Assembly: GCA_021228405.1 (NCBI GenBank)
Contig: JAJQRF010000001.1
Coordinates: 496,001-560,000 of the forward strand
From: Pyrinomonadaceae bacterium
Lineage (GTDB): Bacteria > Acidobacteriota > Blastocatellia > Pyrinomonadales > Pyrinomonadaceae
DNA: 64,000 nt
Reading direction: 5' to 3'
Shown: piece by piece, positions 25,468 through 33,302 of the stretch
Layout: each line of letters starts with the position of its first letter
How positions within the stretch are numbered: the stretch's first letter is position 1
Notes under the pieces: model-generated
Seen by the model: only the letters and a program-made list of their open reading frames with translations
Told to the model about the DNA's origin: nothing
Database searches by the model: none
Position numbers and translations under genes: made by a program

Positions 25468-28206
25468 CTAGCCTTTCACGACGATATTGACCAGACGTTT
25501 CGGCACGACCACGACTTTGACGATTTCCTTTCCGTTTGTCCATTCCCGGACTTTTTCATCTTCCAAAGCCATTTTCTGCAATTCGTCGTTCGACGCTTCG
25601 GGCGAAGCGATCAGGCGCGAACGCAGTTTGCCGTTGATCTGCACCGGAATTTCGATCTCGTCGGATTTCGCCAATTCCGCGCTGAATTCGGGAAATCGCG
25701 CACGGTTGGCGAGCATTCCGTTTTCGTTGCCGACCAAAACCGAATACAATTCTTCCGCCGCGTGCGGCGCAAACGGCGCAAGCATCAAGATCAAACTTTC
25801 GACCGCTTCACGAATCGCAAAAACATCCGCGTCGCTTGCCGTTTCGGGTTCGCCCTTGAAATCGTAAAGCGCATTCGACAATTCCATCAGCGCGGCAACC
25901 GGCGTGTTAAATTGCAAAGATTCAAAGTTTTCCGTCACGCGTTTGATCGATTGGTGTGTTTTCTGACGCAATTTCCGACTGTCAGAACCGCCTGTGGTAG
26001 CGGGCGGGTTTTCATTAGCATTTGAGTTTGTCGAGTTCAACCCATCCACTACCGCAGATGGTTCTGACAATTTCGCCTGCCATTTATGAACAAACCGCCA
26101 GACTCTCTGCAAAAATCGCGTCGTGCCTTCGATTCCCGATTCATTCCAGACAAGCTCGTTTTCGGCGGGCGCGGCAAACAGCACGAACAGGCGCGAAGCG
26201 TCCGCGCCGTAGATTTCGACCATTTCATCGGGATCGACACCGTTTCCCTTCGATTTCGACATTCTTTCGATTGCCGATTTCAAAACGATTCCGTCCGCCG
26301 ATTTTGCCGAAATTATCTTTCCTTTCGCGTCGCGTTCGACCGTCACGCTCGAAGGCGGAAAATACTGGCGTTTGCCCGCGCTTTCAGGTTCTTCCGGGTT
26401 CGGAATCATATCGAAAAACGTTTCGCCGACGACCATTCCCTGCGTCAAAAGACGTTTGACGGGTTCGTTAAATTTTACCAGCCCGATGTCGCGCATTACT
26501 TTTGTCCAGAAACGCGTGTAGATCAGGTGCATTACGGCGTGATCGTCGCCGCCGATATATTGGTCAACGGGTGTCCAGTATTCCGCGACCTTCGGATCGA
26601 ACGGCAAATCCCCGTTCTGCGGATCGGTGTAACGAAAATAATACCAGCACGAATCGACAAACGTATCCATCGTGTCGGTTTCGCGTTTGGCGGGTTCACC
26701 GCAGTTCGGACAAACCGTATTTACGAAATTTTCATCCTTCGCAAGCGGCGAAGTCCCCGCGATGTCATCGCTCAAAACCATATTTTGCGGCAACTCGATC
26801 GGCAGATTCTCGTATTTTTCGGGAACGATTCCGCATTTTTCGCAATACACGACCGGAATCGGCGCACCCCAGAATCTTTGTCGCGAAATTCCCCAATCGC
26901 GCAAACGATACGTTGTCGCGCCTTCGCCGAAACCGTGTTTGACGGCATATTCGGTCATCGCTTTTTTCGCATCGTCCGAAGTTTTTCCGTTCCAATTGTC
27001 CGAATGAACCAGAACGCCGTAATCGGTGAACGCCTGTTCCAAAGACATTGTCTGCATCTGATGATGTTCGTGAGCGAGATGCGGTTCGGAAATGACCTGA
27101 CGGATCGGCAAATGATATTTTCTCGCAAATTCAAAATCGCGTTCGTCGTGCGCCGGAACGCTCATCACCGCGCCCGTTCCGTATTCGATCATCACGTAAT
27201 TGCCGACCCAAATCGGTAATTCTTCGCCGGAAAAAGGATTGACCGCCTCTAATCCGGTGTCAACGCCTTCTTTTTCGATCTCGGCATCGTGGTCGGTAAC
27301 TTTCAATTTATCGGCTTTGATATTTTCGATAATAACTTTCGTTTCATCCGAAAAATGCTCATAATTCGCTTCAACAATCGGATGTTCAGCCGCGACGACA
27401 ATCGCGTTCGCACCGTAAATCGTGTCGATTCTTGTCGTAAATACTTTAATTCGGTCGCTCGAATCAGAACTTCGGACTTTGGACTTTGGACTTTGGACTT
27501 CAAAATCCACAAATGCGCCTTCGCTTCTGCCGATCCAGTCGCGCTGACGTTTCAGGACTTTTTCCGCCCAGCCCGTTTCGATTTCCGCCATATCGTCGAG
27601 CAATTGGTCGGCGTAATTGGTCGTTTTCAAAAACCATTGTTCCAAATCGCGCTTCGTGACGGGGTTTCCGCAACGCCAGCACAAACCGCCGCTCGCTTGT
27701 TCGTTCGACAAAACGGCTTTGTCCGTTTCGCACCAGTTGACCTGCGTTTTCTTTTTATACGCCAAGCCCATTTCATACATTTTGATGAAAAACCACTGGT
27801 CGAATTTGTAATAATCGGGACGATGCGCCGCCATCTGACGCGACCAATCATAGCTCAAACCCAAACGCTGAAGCTGTCCCGTCATATGTTGAATGTTGGC
27901 TTCCGTCCAGTCACGCGGATTCGCGCCGCGTTTGATCGCCGCGTCTTCCGCCGGCTGACCGAACGAATCCCAACCGATCGGATGCAAAACATTGAATCCC
28001 TTCAAACGCTTATACCAAGCCAACGCATCACCGATCGAATAATTGCGAACGTGTCCCATATGCAGATTGCCTGACGGATACGGCAACATTTCCAGCGCGT
28101 AAAACTTCGGTTTCGTATCATCAACGTCGGCTTCAAACGCGCCGGTTTCGCGCCATTTCGTCTGCCATTTATCTTCTATCTTTTGTGCAAAATATTTCTC
28201 GTCCAT
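25468..28206 (-). CDS. leuS: Leucyl-tRNA synthetase
   Basis: 912 residues, a class I synthetase that charges tRNA-Leu. Motifs visible are PYPSGNLHMGHVRNYSIGD (HIGH motif, about 42-60), IGWDSFGQPAEDAA, the zinc region CWRCGNPVTKRDLEQWF (about 177), the CP1 editing domain (FTTRIDTIYGANA and GTGAVMSVPAHDERDFEFA), GWDWTR-like DWGISRQRFWGAPIPV, and RMSKSKGNGVDPDEM (KMSKS, about 660). The C-terminal anticodon-binding domain is complete. A heptamer array (27471-27498) encodes an in-frame loop of about 14 residues (QSPKSKVRSSDSSD) at the CP1 entry, where bacterial homologues have a shorter turn. The gene seems intact despite this. Confidence 0.97.
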   Translation of the reverse strand: MDEKYFAQKIEDKWQTKWRETGAFEADVDDTKPKFYALEMLPYPSGNLHMGHVRNYSIGDALAWYKRLKGFNVLHPIGWDSFGQPAEDAAIKRGANPRDWTEANIQHMTGQLQRLGLSYDWSRQMAAHRPDYYKFDQWFFIKMYEMGLAYKKKTQVNWCETDKAVLSNEQASGGLCWRCGNPVTKRDLEQWFLKTTNYADQLLDDMAEIETGWAEKVLKRQRDWIGRSEGAFVDFEVQSPKSKVRSSDSSDRIKVFTTRIDTIYGANAIVVAAEHPIVEANYEHFSDETKVIIENIKADKLKVTDHDAEIEKEGVDTGLEAVNPFSGEELPIWVGNYVMIEYGTGAVMSVPAHDERDFEFARKYHLPIRQVISEPHLAHEHHQMQTMSLEQAFTDYGVLVHSDNWNGKTSDDAKKAMTEYAVKHGFGEGATTYRLRDWGISRQRFWGAPIPVVYCEKCGIVPEKYENLPIELPQNMVLSDDIAGTSPLAKDENFVNTVCPNCGEPAKRETDTMDTFVDSCWYYFRYTDPQNGDLPFDPKVAEYWTPVDQYIGGDDHAVMHLIYTRFWTKVMRDIGLVKFNEPVKRLLTQGMVVGETFFDMIPNPEEPESAGKRQYFPPSSVTVERDAKGKIISAKSADGIVLKSAIERMSKSKGNGVDPDEMVEIYGADASRLFVLFAAPAENELVWNESGIEGTTRFLQRVWRFVHKWQAKLSEPSAVVDGLNSTNSNANENPPATTGGSDSRKLRQKTHQSIKRVTENFESLQFNTPVAALMELSNALYDFKGEPETASDADVFAIREAVESLILMLAPFAPHAAEELYSVLVGNENGMLANRARFPEFSAELAKSDEIEIPVQINGKLRSRLIASPEASNDELQKMALEDEKVREWTNGKEIVKVVVVPKRLVNIVVKG
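27471..27498. repeat. Heptamer array inside leuS
   Basis: Four units, TTCGGAC then TTTGGAC three times, lie in frame within leuS and encode VQSPKSKVRSS on the minus strand. TTTGGAC has no stop codon in any of the six frames. Confidence 0.9.
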
Positions 28207-28216
28207 ATTTCTAAAA

Positions 28217-28250
28217 GTCCTGAGTTCCGAGTCTTGAGTCGTAAGTCAAT
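28217..28250. repeat. Heptamer array upstream of leuS
   Basis: Units GTCCTGA, GTTCCGA, GTCTTGA, GTCGTAA and GTCAAT lie immediately upstream of the leuS start. A more degenerate stretch of the same period (GGATTAT, GGACTAT, AGACTAT) follows to about 28297. Confidence 0.65.
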
Positions 28251-28497
28251 TTCTAAAATCCATTTCGGATTATGGACTATGAAGTTCAGACTATAGCCTC
28301 AAAAAGTCTAAGTTTAGCGAATAAATAAAAATCTATCCACCAACATTCGTAATTCGTAAATTTGTAATTGAAACGGTATGCGCCGCGTCGCCAAAACAGT
28401 AAGTTTCCGCGAGCGGCTATCTAAGGGCGAGATTTTTCTGGAAAAAATACATATTGAAATTCTATTTCAAATAAATTAATCTGTCCAATAAAATATT

Positions 28498-28971
28498 ATG
28501 GAACGCAAGATTTCTTCTTCCCTGACGGAAGTGAACAAGGTTTTGAGTGCGGTTACATTTATCGCTTTTCTCATTGTTTACGCATATATTCTGATAAATT
28601 ATTTCAGTTTGCCCACCGCCTTTTTCTCGCTTCTTTTGGGTGCGGCGTATGCGTTCGCCGTTTATGAAGCGTGGCGAATGAAGGATGTCGAAGCGACCGA
28701 TTCGGGCTTGATTATCAGCAAAAGATTGCTTTTCAAGCAAAAACACATCTTCGTTCCGTTTGAAAATATCGAATCCGTCAAAAACAAATTTCTGCTTTTT
28801 GAAAATACGAACCAAGTCCGCGTCAGATTTCACGAAACTACCGAATTCGGAAAAGAAGTCAGTTTTACAAGCAAAGATTACAAATTTTTCTCTGAAAGCA
28901 GGCTCGTCAAAGATTTGCATCAAAGAGCAGTTGAAAGCAAAAATGCAGAGCCGATAGTTCTGCATTTTTAA
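28498..28971 (+). CDS. Small membrane protein with PH-like domain, unknown
   Basis: 157 residues. Two hydrophobic segments (about residues 16-35 and 39-57) are followed by a soluble domain with a bacterial PH-like pattern (DSGLIISKRLLFKQKHIFVP, then ENIESVKNKFLLF). Proteins of this shape usually sit in the inner membrane with the PH domain in the cytoplasm. No function is known. It stands alone, and the inverted repeat at 28983-29069 separates it from the convergent esterase gene. Confidence 0.75.
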   Translation: MERKISSSLTEVNKVLSAVTFIAFLIVYAYILINYFSLPTAFFSLLLGAAYAFAVYEAWRMKDVEATDSGLIISKRLLFKQKHIFVPFENIESVKNKFLLFENTNQVRVRFHETTEFGKEVSFTSKDYKFFSESRLVKDLHQRAVESKNAEPIVLHF

Positions 28972-28982
28972 TATTTTTGGAG

Positions 28983-29069
28983 CAACGATTGACGTGAATT
29001 TTCACTGATTTTCACAGATAACTTAGTCATTCTTTAATGATAATCTGTGTAAATCCGCGTCAATCGTTG
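28983..29069. repeat. Intergenic inverted repeat
   Basis: CAACGATTGACGTGAATTTT (28983 onward) pairs with the reverse complement in 29041-29069 (AATCCGCGTCAATCGTTG), with a short insertion in the left arm. It lies between two convergent genes and could form a bidirectional terminator or a dispersed palindromic element. Confidence 0.75.
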
Positions 29070-29081
29070 TTTCAGACTCTC

Positions 29082-30107
29082 TTAAACCGTCCGTCCTTTT
29101 CTTTTCAGTTCAAAAACTTCCTTCAAACCGTCAGCCGCAAATTCGACCGCGTCAGCCGCTTTTGAAACCGCGCCCGCAAGTCCGAAAAATTCGTGAACAA
29201 CGCCTTCAAAACGCTGGAATTTTACCGAAACTCCCGAATCAGCCAGTTTTTTCGCGTATTGTTCGCCCTCGTCACGAAGCGGATCGAATTCTGCTGTAAT
29301 AACGATCGCGGGCGGAAGTCCGCTCAGATCGTCGGCGTGAAGCGGCGCAACGTATTTATTTGTCTTGTCCGATTCGTCTTCGAGATAATATTTCATAAAC
29401 CACGGCATCATCGAAGTATGAAGCGGTATTGTGTCCTGATTTTCCGCGTAAGACGGCTGCGACATCGAAGTGTCGGTCACGGGATAAACAAGAAGTTGTG
29501 CGACCGGCATCAAACCGCCTTTATCTTTTGCCTGAATGCAAGTTACGGTCGCCATATTTCCACCAGCCGATTCGCCTGCGATCGCGACTCGCGATGCGTC
29601 GCCGCCGATCTCCGAAGCATTTTGTAAAACCCATTGTGTCGCGTCGTAAGCGTCATTGACTGCCGCCGGAAACTTTGCTTCGGGTGCCTGTCGGTAATTT
29701 ACCGAAACGACAATCGCCTCCGCCGCATTGCACAGAGCGCGGCACGAAGATTCGTAAACGTCCAGATTTGCGATCACCCAACCGCCGCCGTGAAAATAAA
29801 CGATAACGGGCAAATTTCTGTCGTCGCCCGGATAATAAACTCTCGCTAAAACTTCGCCGTCACGCGTCGGAATCCGGATGTGCAGAACCTTTTCGACGGG
29901 TTCGGGCATCGCGGGCATTACCACGTTTGCCGCCCGCGTCGTCGTGCTGTTTGAACCCATTTCTTCGACCGCGTTCTTAAACGTCGGGGTCGCCCGCGCA
30001 TTCGCAAAATCCAAAGTTTCAAGCGGCGGAGCATTAAATTTTATAAGCTGTTCGACCACACCCTGCATATCGGAATCTAAATTCTCGTAATTTTCAAAAT
30101 ATTTCAT
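29082..30107 (-). CDS. Alpha/beta hydrolase, hormone-sensitive lipase family
   Basis: 341 residues. The HSL oxyanion motif HGGGWVIANLD (about 105-115), the nucleophile elbow GESAGG (about 178-183), the acid region EFDPLRDEG (about 278) and the histidine in GVVHEFFGL (about 307) make up the Ser-Asp-His triad of this family. It should hydrolyse small carboxyl esters in the cytoplasm; the natural substrate is unknown. The start overlaps the end of the sigma-like gene by 14 bases, so the two are translationally linked. Confidence 0.93.
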   Translation of the reverse strand: MKYFENYENLDSDMQGVVEQLIKFNAPPLETLDFANARATPTFKNAVEEMGSNSTTTRAANVVMPAMPEPVEKVLHIRIPTRDGEVLARVYYPGDDRNLPVIVYFHGGGWVIANLDVYESSCRALCNAAEAIVVSVNYRQAPEAKFPAAVNDAYDATQWVLQNASEIGGDASRVAIAGESAGGNMATVTCIQAKDKGGLMPVAQLLVYPVTDTSMSQPSYAENQDTIPLHTSMMPWFMKYYLEDESDKTNKYVAPLHADDLSGLPPAIVITAEFDPLRDEGEQYAKKLADSGVSVKFQRFEGVVHEFFGLAGAVSKAADAVEFAADGLKEVFELKRKGRTV

Positions 30108-30465
30108 TGTTTTTTCCCTTGTTCGTTTTATTCAATGTTCGCCGCAAAAGTAATCCCGCGATAAAAGTTTTTTCATCCGAGTTTTCCGCGTCAAATCTTT
30201 CTGCATTTTTCCAAATATCGAAGAAAATTTTCTGCACTAATTCTTCTGTTTCAATCTGATCTTTACAGCATTTTTTCGCCATTGCCCAAATATAATTTCC
30301 GTAATTTTCCAGACACTCGTTGACGGCGGTTTGATCGGATTCGGCAATTCTCTGCAAAATGGTTTTCGGTTTGGCAGTCGGCTCTTTTTTATATTTCGGC
30401 ACTTCGAGCCTGAAAACGTCCGAAATCGGTTCGTTTAGTATGTTCGTGAGTGTTTTTTCAGACAT
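30094..30465 (-). CDS. Sigma-70 region 2-like protein lacking region 4
   Basis: 123 residues. After an N-terminal arm of about 45 residues, residues about 46-110 match sigma-70 region 2 of ECF factors: NYIWAMAKKCCKDQIETEEL (usually AEDL), VQKIFFDIWKN and a final TFIAGLLLRRTLNKTNK. The protein stops where region 2.4 ends; region 4, needed for -35 recognition, is absent and no second frame encodes it because the esterase coding sequence follows directly. It may be a degenerate sigma factor, or a regulator that binds core polymerase or an anti-sigma factor. The function is inferred from one weak domain match. Confidence 0.7.
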   Translation of the reverse strand: MSEKTLTNILNEPISDVFRLEVPKYKKEPTAKPKTILQRIAESDQTAVNECLENYGNYIWAMAKKCCKDQIETEELVQKIFFDIWKNAERFDAENSDEKTFIAGLLLRRTLNKTNKGKNNEIF

Positions 30466-30751
30466 TGTTTCTTCTTCGCTCTCAGATATTGCCTATTTTC
30501 GATACAGCAAATTGATCTTTCATTAACTATGGGCGAATCTTGTGCCAAGATCGGAAGTTCAAAATTCGGCGAGGACGGTCTTAAATTCTTGTAAAACCGA
30601 ATGGTTTTATGCTAATTTTATAGTTGATTCAAAATCAGGAGATTTAATCAAAAAAGAATTGATGGTAAACAAAAAAGTATTGCAGACAGAAATAACTTGA
30701 GCCGTTGAGTTTGCGTTTGACTGTCTGCCCGATTCAAAGGAGGAAACGGAG
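30466..30751. other. Intergenic region between divergent genes
   Basis: 286 bases, AT-rich. The only clear element is a strong ribosome binding site (AGGAGG, about 30739) for the small gene at 30752. No hairpin or repeat array was seen, and the minus-strand open frame at 30607-30792 looks random. Confidence 0.5.
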
Positions 30752-30997
30752 ATGGTCAAAAATAACGCTAAAAATGTCGCCAACGAAATCAAAAAATTAA
30801 ACGAAAACGAAACAATTGCAGTATTAGATTATATTTCCGATATACTTACCAACCGCACCGCAACTCCAAAATCAAAAGAAAATTCAATTAACGACGATCT
30901 CATCGTGTCGCTTTCGGATGCTTACGAAAACAAGCGCGCCCGTCAGGTTTTTGAATGGGAAAAAACGCGCCGACAAAACATTCAGCGGGCGGCTTAA
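30752..30997 (+). CDS. Small hypothetical protein
   Basis: 81 residues, supported by a strong ribosome binding site (AAAGGAGG) before ATG 30752. Residues 1-35 are predicted amphipathic helix (NVANEIKKLNENETIAVLDY) and the C-terminus is rich in Arg (KRARQVFEWEKTRRQ). It resembles small antitoxin-like or scaffold proteins, but no partner toxin gene is adjacent, so I leave the function open. Confidence 0.6.
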   Translation: MVKNNAKNVANEIKKLNENETIAVLDYISDILTNRTATPKSKENSINDDLIVSLSDAYENKRARQVFEWEKTRRQNIQRAA

Positions 30998-31021
30998 CTT
31001 TTGATTCATAAAGTTTTAATC

Positions 31022-31125
31022 TGGAAAAGTGAAAAATTTTAAAGGTGAAAAAGTCAGACCGTTTTTTAAGACCCGAAATCTGACCTTTTCACTTTTTTTA
31101 CTTTTAATCCTTTTCACATTTCCCG
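31022..31125. repeat. Degenerate repeat and inverted repeat over a signal peptide
   Basis: GTGAAAAAGTCAGA (31045-31058) pairs with TCTGACCTTTTCAC (31079-31092). The surrounding sequence repeats TTTTCAC-type units at steps of 7 and 9 bases. It covers the start and the signal peptide of the HEAT-repeat protein. Confidence 0.65.
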
Positions 31126-31931
31126 CTTCCGCGCAAGACCTTGAACAGCTTTCAACTCAGATTCGGTTCGGAACGATCGAAGTAAAACGCGAAACGCTTT
31201 TTCAGATCAGAAATTACCAGCGCGCCGAAACTTCGCGAGTTGCCGTTCCCGCGCTCAAGGATTCAAACGAAACCGTCCGCGCAACCGCCGCGTTTTCCGT
31301 AGTTTATCTGCCAAAGGAAGAAGCATTTGGCGCGCTTTTGCCGAATCTGGCGGACAGATCGGAAATGGTGCGCCGCGAAACCGCTTACGCGCTCGGGAAA
31401 GTTCAAAATCCGAAAGCGGTCTTTCCGCTTATTCAACTTTTACAGAAAGACAAAATTCTCGAAGTCAGAAACGCCGTGATCGTCGCACTGGGCGAGATCG
31501 GCGACGCTTCAGCAATTGAAACATTGACGAAGATTTTCGCGCAAAAGCCGTCTGACTATAACGAATTTACGCGCCGTTCAGCCGCGCATTCGATCGGTCA
31601 GATCGCGCAAATCATTCAAATTCAAAGTTCTTACACCGTCACGCCCGAAAATTTTCTGCCCGAAAAATATAAAACTTTTTCTCTCGAAAGATATGAAAAT
31701 CTTTCCGAAAAGCTTCCGCAATTTCGCACTGCCGTTCAGGTTTTAATAAAAATCCTGCAAAACAAAAACGAATCCGACGACACCAAACGCGAAACGGCTT
31801 TCGCGCTCGGTGCAATCGGCGATTCGTCGGCAGTTCAAATTCTGCGGCAAAATCTCAACTCAAAAGACGTGTATCTAGCTGAAATATGCAAAGAAGCACT
31901 GACGAAATTCTCGAACAAACTCCCGGAATAA
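31029..31931 (+). CDS. Exported HEAT-repeat protein
   Basis: 300 residues from GTG 31029. A signal peptide (FSLFLLLILFTFPASAQD) is followed by HEAT/PBS-lyase-type repeats (about residues 60-170 and 245-295), such as VRRETAYALGKVQNPKAVFP, EVRNAVIVALGEIGDASAIE and KRETAFALGAIGDSSAVQIL. These alpha-solenoids bind proteins; here the export signal places it in the periplasm. The DNA of the signal peptide is made of degenerate repeats (see 31022-31125), so the start is less certain than the body. No function is known. Confidence 0.8.
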   Translation: MKNFKGEKVRPFFKTRNLTFSLFLLLILFTFPASAQDLEQLSTQIRFGTIEVKRETLFQIRNYQRAETSRVAVPALKDSNETVRATAAFSVVYLPKEEAFGALLPNLADRSEMVRRETAYALGKVQNPKAVFPLIQLLQKDKILEVRNAVIVALGEIGDASAIETLTKIFAQKPSDYNEFTRRSAAHSIGQIAQIIQIQSSYTVTPENFLPEKYKTFSLERYENLSEKLPQFRTAVQVLIKILQNKNESDDTKRETAFALGAIGDSSAVQILRQNLNSKDVYLAEICKEALTKFSNKLPE

Positions 31932-32008
31932 ATTTCATATAATCCTGCCTTTAAATAAGTTATTAAAAAAGTTTTGTCTTATCGGCGCAAATTTGTTTTA
32001 ATAAAGAT

Positions 32009-33190
32009 ATGCAAGGAACATTTCAACAAAAGTCCGAAACCGACTTATTGCAATCTTTTAAAGAAGTTCGCGCCTATACGGAAAAGCTTTGCGAACCGCT
32101 CGAAACGGAAGATTATGTCCCGCAACCGAGCGTTGACGTTTCGCCTGCCAAGTGGAACATCGCGCATACAACGTGGTTTTTTGAGGAAATGATCCTCAAA
32201 AAACACGTCGGAAACTACAAGGTTTTCGACGAAAATTTCGCTTTTCTTTTTAACAGCTATTACAATTCGGTCGGCACACGAACCTTGCGTCACAAACGCG
32301 GCGATCTGTCGCGTCCGACGGTCAAACGCGTTTTTGAATATCGTCGATTCATTGACGAAAAAATGTGCGATCTGCTGTCGCAGGATTTACCGGAAGAAAT
32401 TCGTGAACTCGTCATTCTCGGACTCAATCACGAACAACAACATCAGGAACTTTTTATTACCGACCTGAAATATACCTTGAGCGTTAATCCGCTCTTTCCC
32501 GTTTATCGTGAAAATTACGCGGTCGAAGAAATTTGTGAACTTCCGTCAAAAGATTTCGTGAAGATTGATGAAGGAATTTATGAAATCGGTTTTGCCGGAG
32601 AAGGCTTTTATTTTGACAATGAACGCGGTCGTCACAAAGTTTTTCTACACGATTTCGAGATTCGTAATTCTTTGACAACAAACGCCGAATTTATCGAATT
32701 TGTCGAAGACGGCGGTTATCGAAATCATTTTTTGTGGCATTCGGAAGGTTGGGATTGGGTCAATCAAAACGAAATTTCCGCGCCGCTTTACTGGTATAAA
32801 AAAGACGGCGAATGGATGAATTTCACGCTTTCGGGTTTGCGAAAGATCAACCTTGATGCACCCGTTTGCCACGTTTCGCTCTATGAGGCTTCGGCATTTG
32901 CGGAATGGAAAGGTTTACGGCTTCCGACCGAGTTTGAATGGGAAATCGCCTCGGAAAAATTCGGTTGGGGCTTGCGTTGGGAATGGACGAATTCGGCTTA
33001 TCTGCCGTATCCGAATTTTACGAAACCCGCCGGCGCGGTCGGCGAATATAATGGTAAATTTATGATGAATCAGATGGTTTTACGCGGTGCGAGCGTGGCA
33101 ACGCCCGAAAATCACAGCCGTAAAACTTACCGAAATTTCTTTCATCCGCATCTGCGTTGGCAGTTTAACGGAATCAGATTGGCGAAATGA
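32009..33190 (+). CDS. egtB: Ergothioneine sulfoxide synthase EgtB
   Basis: 393 residues. An N-terminal DinB-like domain supplies the iron ligands: H53 in AHTTWFFEE and H141 and H145 in NHEQQHQE. The C-terminal FGE-sulfatase-like domain runs from about 175 to 393 (KIDEGIYEIGFAGEG, RLPTEFEWEIAS, WEWTNSAYLPYP, KTYRNFFHPHLRWQF). EgtB is a non-haem iron enzyme that joins a thiol (cysteine or gamma-glutamylcysteine) to hercynine with O2. Two adjacent tyrosines (NSYYNSVGTR, Y84-Y85) match the alternative active site of the Chloracidobacterium enzyme. egtD follows directly, which supports ergothioneine synthesis. Confidence 0.96.
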   Translation: MQGTFQQKSETDLLQSFKEVRAYTEKLCEPLETEDYVPQPSVDVSPAKWNIAHTTWFFEEMILKKHVGNYKVFDENFAFLFNSYYNSVGTRTLRHKRGDLSRPTVKRVFEYRRFIDEKMCDLLSQDLPEEIRELVILGLNHEQQHQELFITDLKYTLSVNPLFPVYRENYAVEEICELPSKDFVKIDEGIYEIGFAGEGFYFDNERGRHKVFLHDFEIRNSLTTNAEFIEFVEDGGYRNHFLWHSEGWDWVNQNEISAPLYWYKKDGEWMNFTLSGLRKINLDAPVCHVSLYEASAFAEWKGLRLPTEFEWEIASEKFGWGLRWEWTNSAYLPYPNFTKPAGAVGEYNGKFMMNQMVLRGASVATPENHSRKTYRNFFHPHLRWQFNGIRLAK

Positions 33191-33192
33191 GA

Positions 33193-33288
33193 TTTGCCCA
33201 CGAAATACACGAAAAGCACGAAATACAAAACAAAATGAAAATTAACTTTTTTCTTTTTTTCGTTTCTTTCGTGTGTTTCGTGGGCAAA
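33193..33288. repeat. Inverted repeat between egtB and egtD
   Basis: TTTGCCCACGAAA (33193-33205) pairs with TTTCGTGGGCAAA at 33276-33288. The arms contain CACGAAATA-type units with a 9-base period. The same arm core, with one base changed, recurs at 56926-57002. Confidence 0.8.
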
Positions 33289-33302
33289 ATAAAATAAAAT
33301 TT

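Noticed and set aside
26086-27219. Plus-strand open frame of 377 codons opposite leuS
   Set aside because: It lies entirely antisense to leuS, has a basic, Phe/Arg-rich composition typical of a shadow frame, and no recognisable motif.
28381-28440. Possible tRNA or small RNA in the GC-rich patch upstream of the PH-like gene
   Set aside because: No cloverleaf could be drawn and there is no TPsiC-like loop.
30607-30792. Minus-strand open frame upstream of the small gene at 30752
   Set aside because: It overlaps the strong ribosome binding site and start of the plus-strand gene and has random composition.
33273-33302. Upstream extension of egtD
   Set aside because: It is the right arm of the intergenic inverted repeat; EgtD begins at the ATG at 33303.
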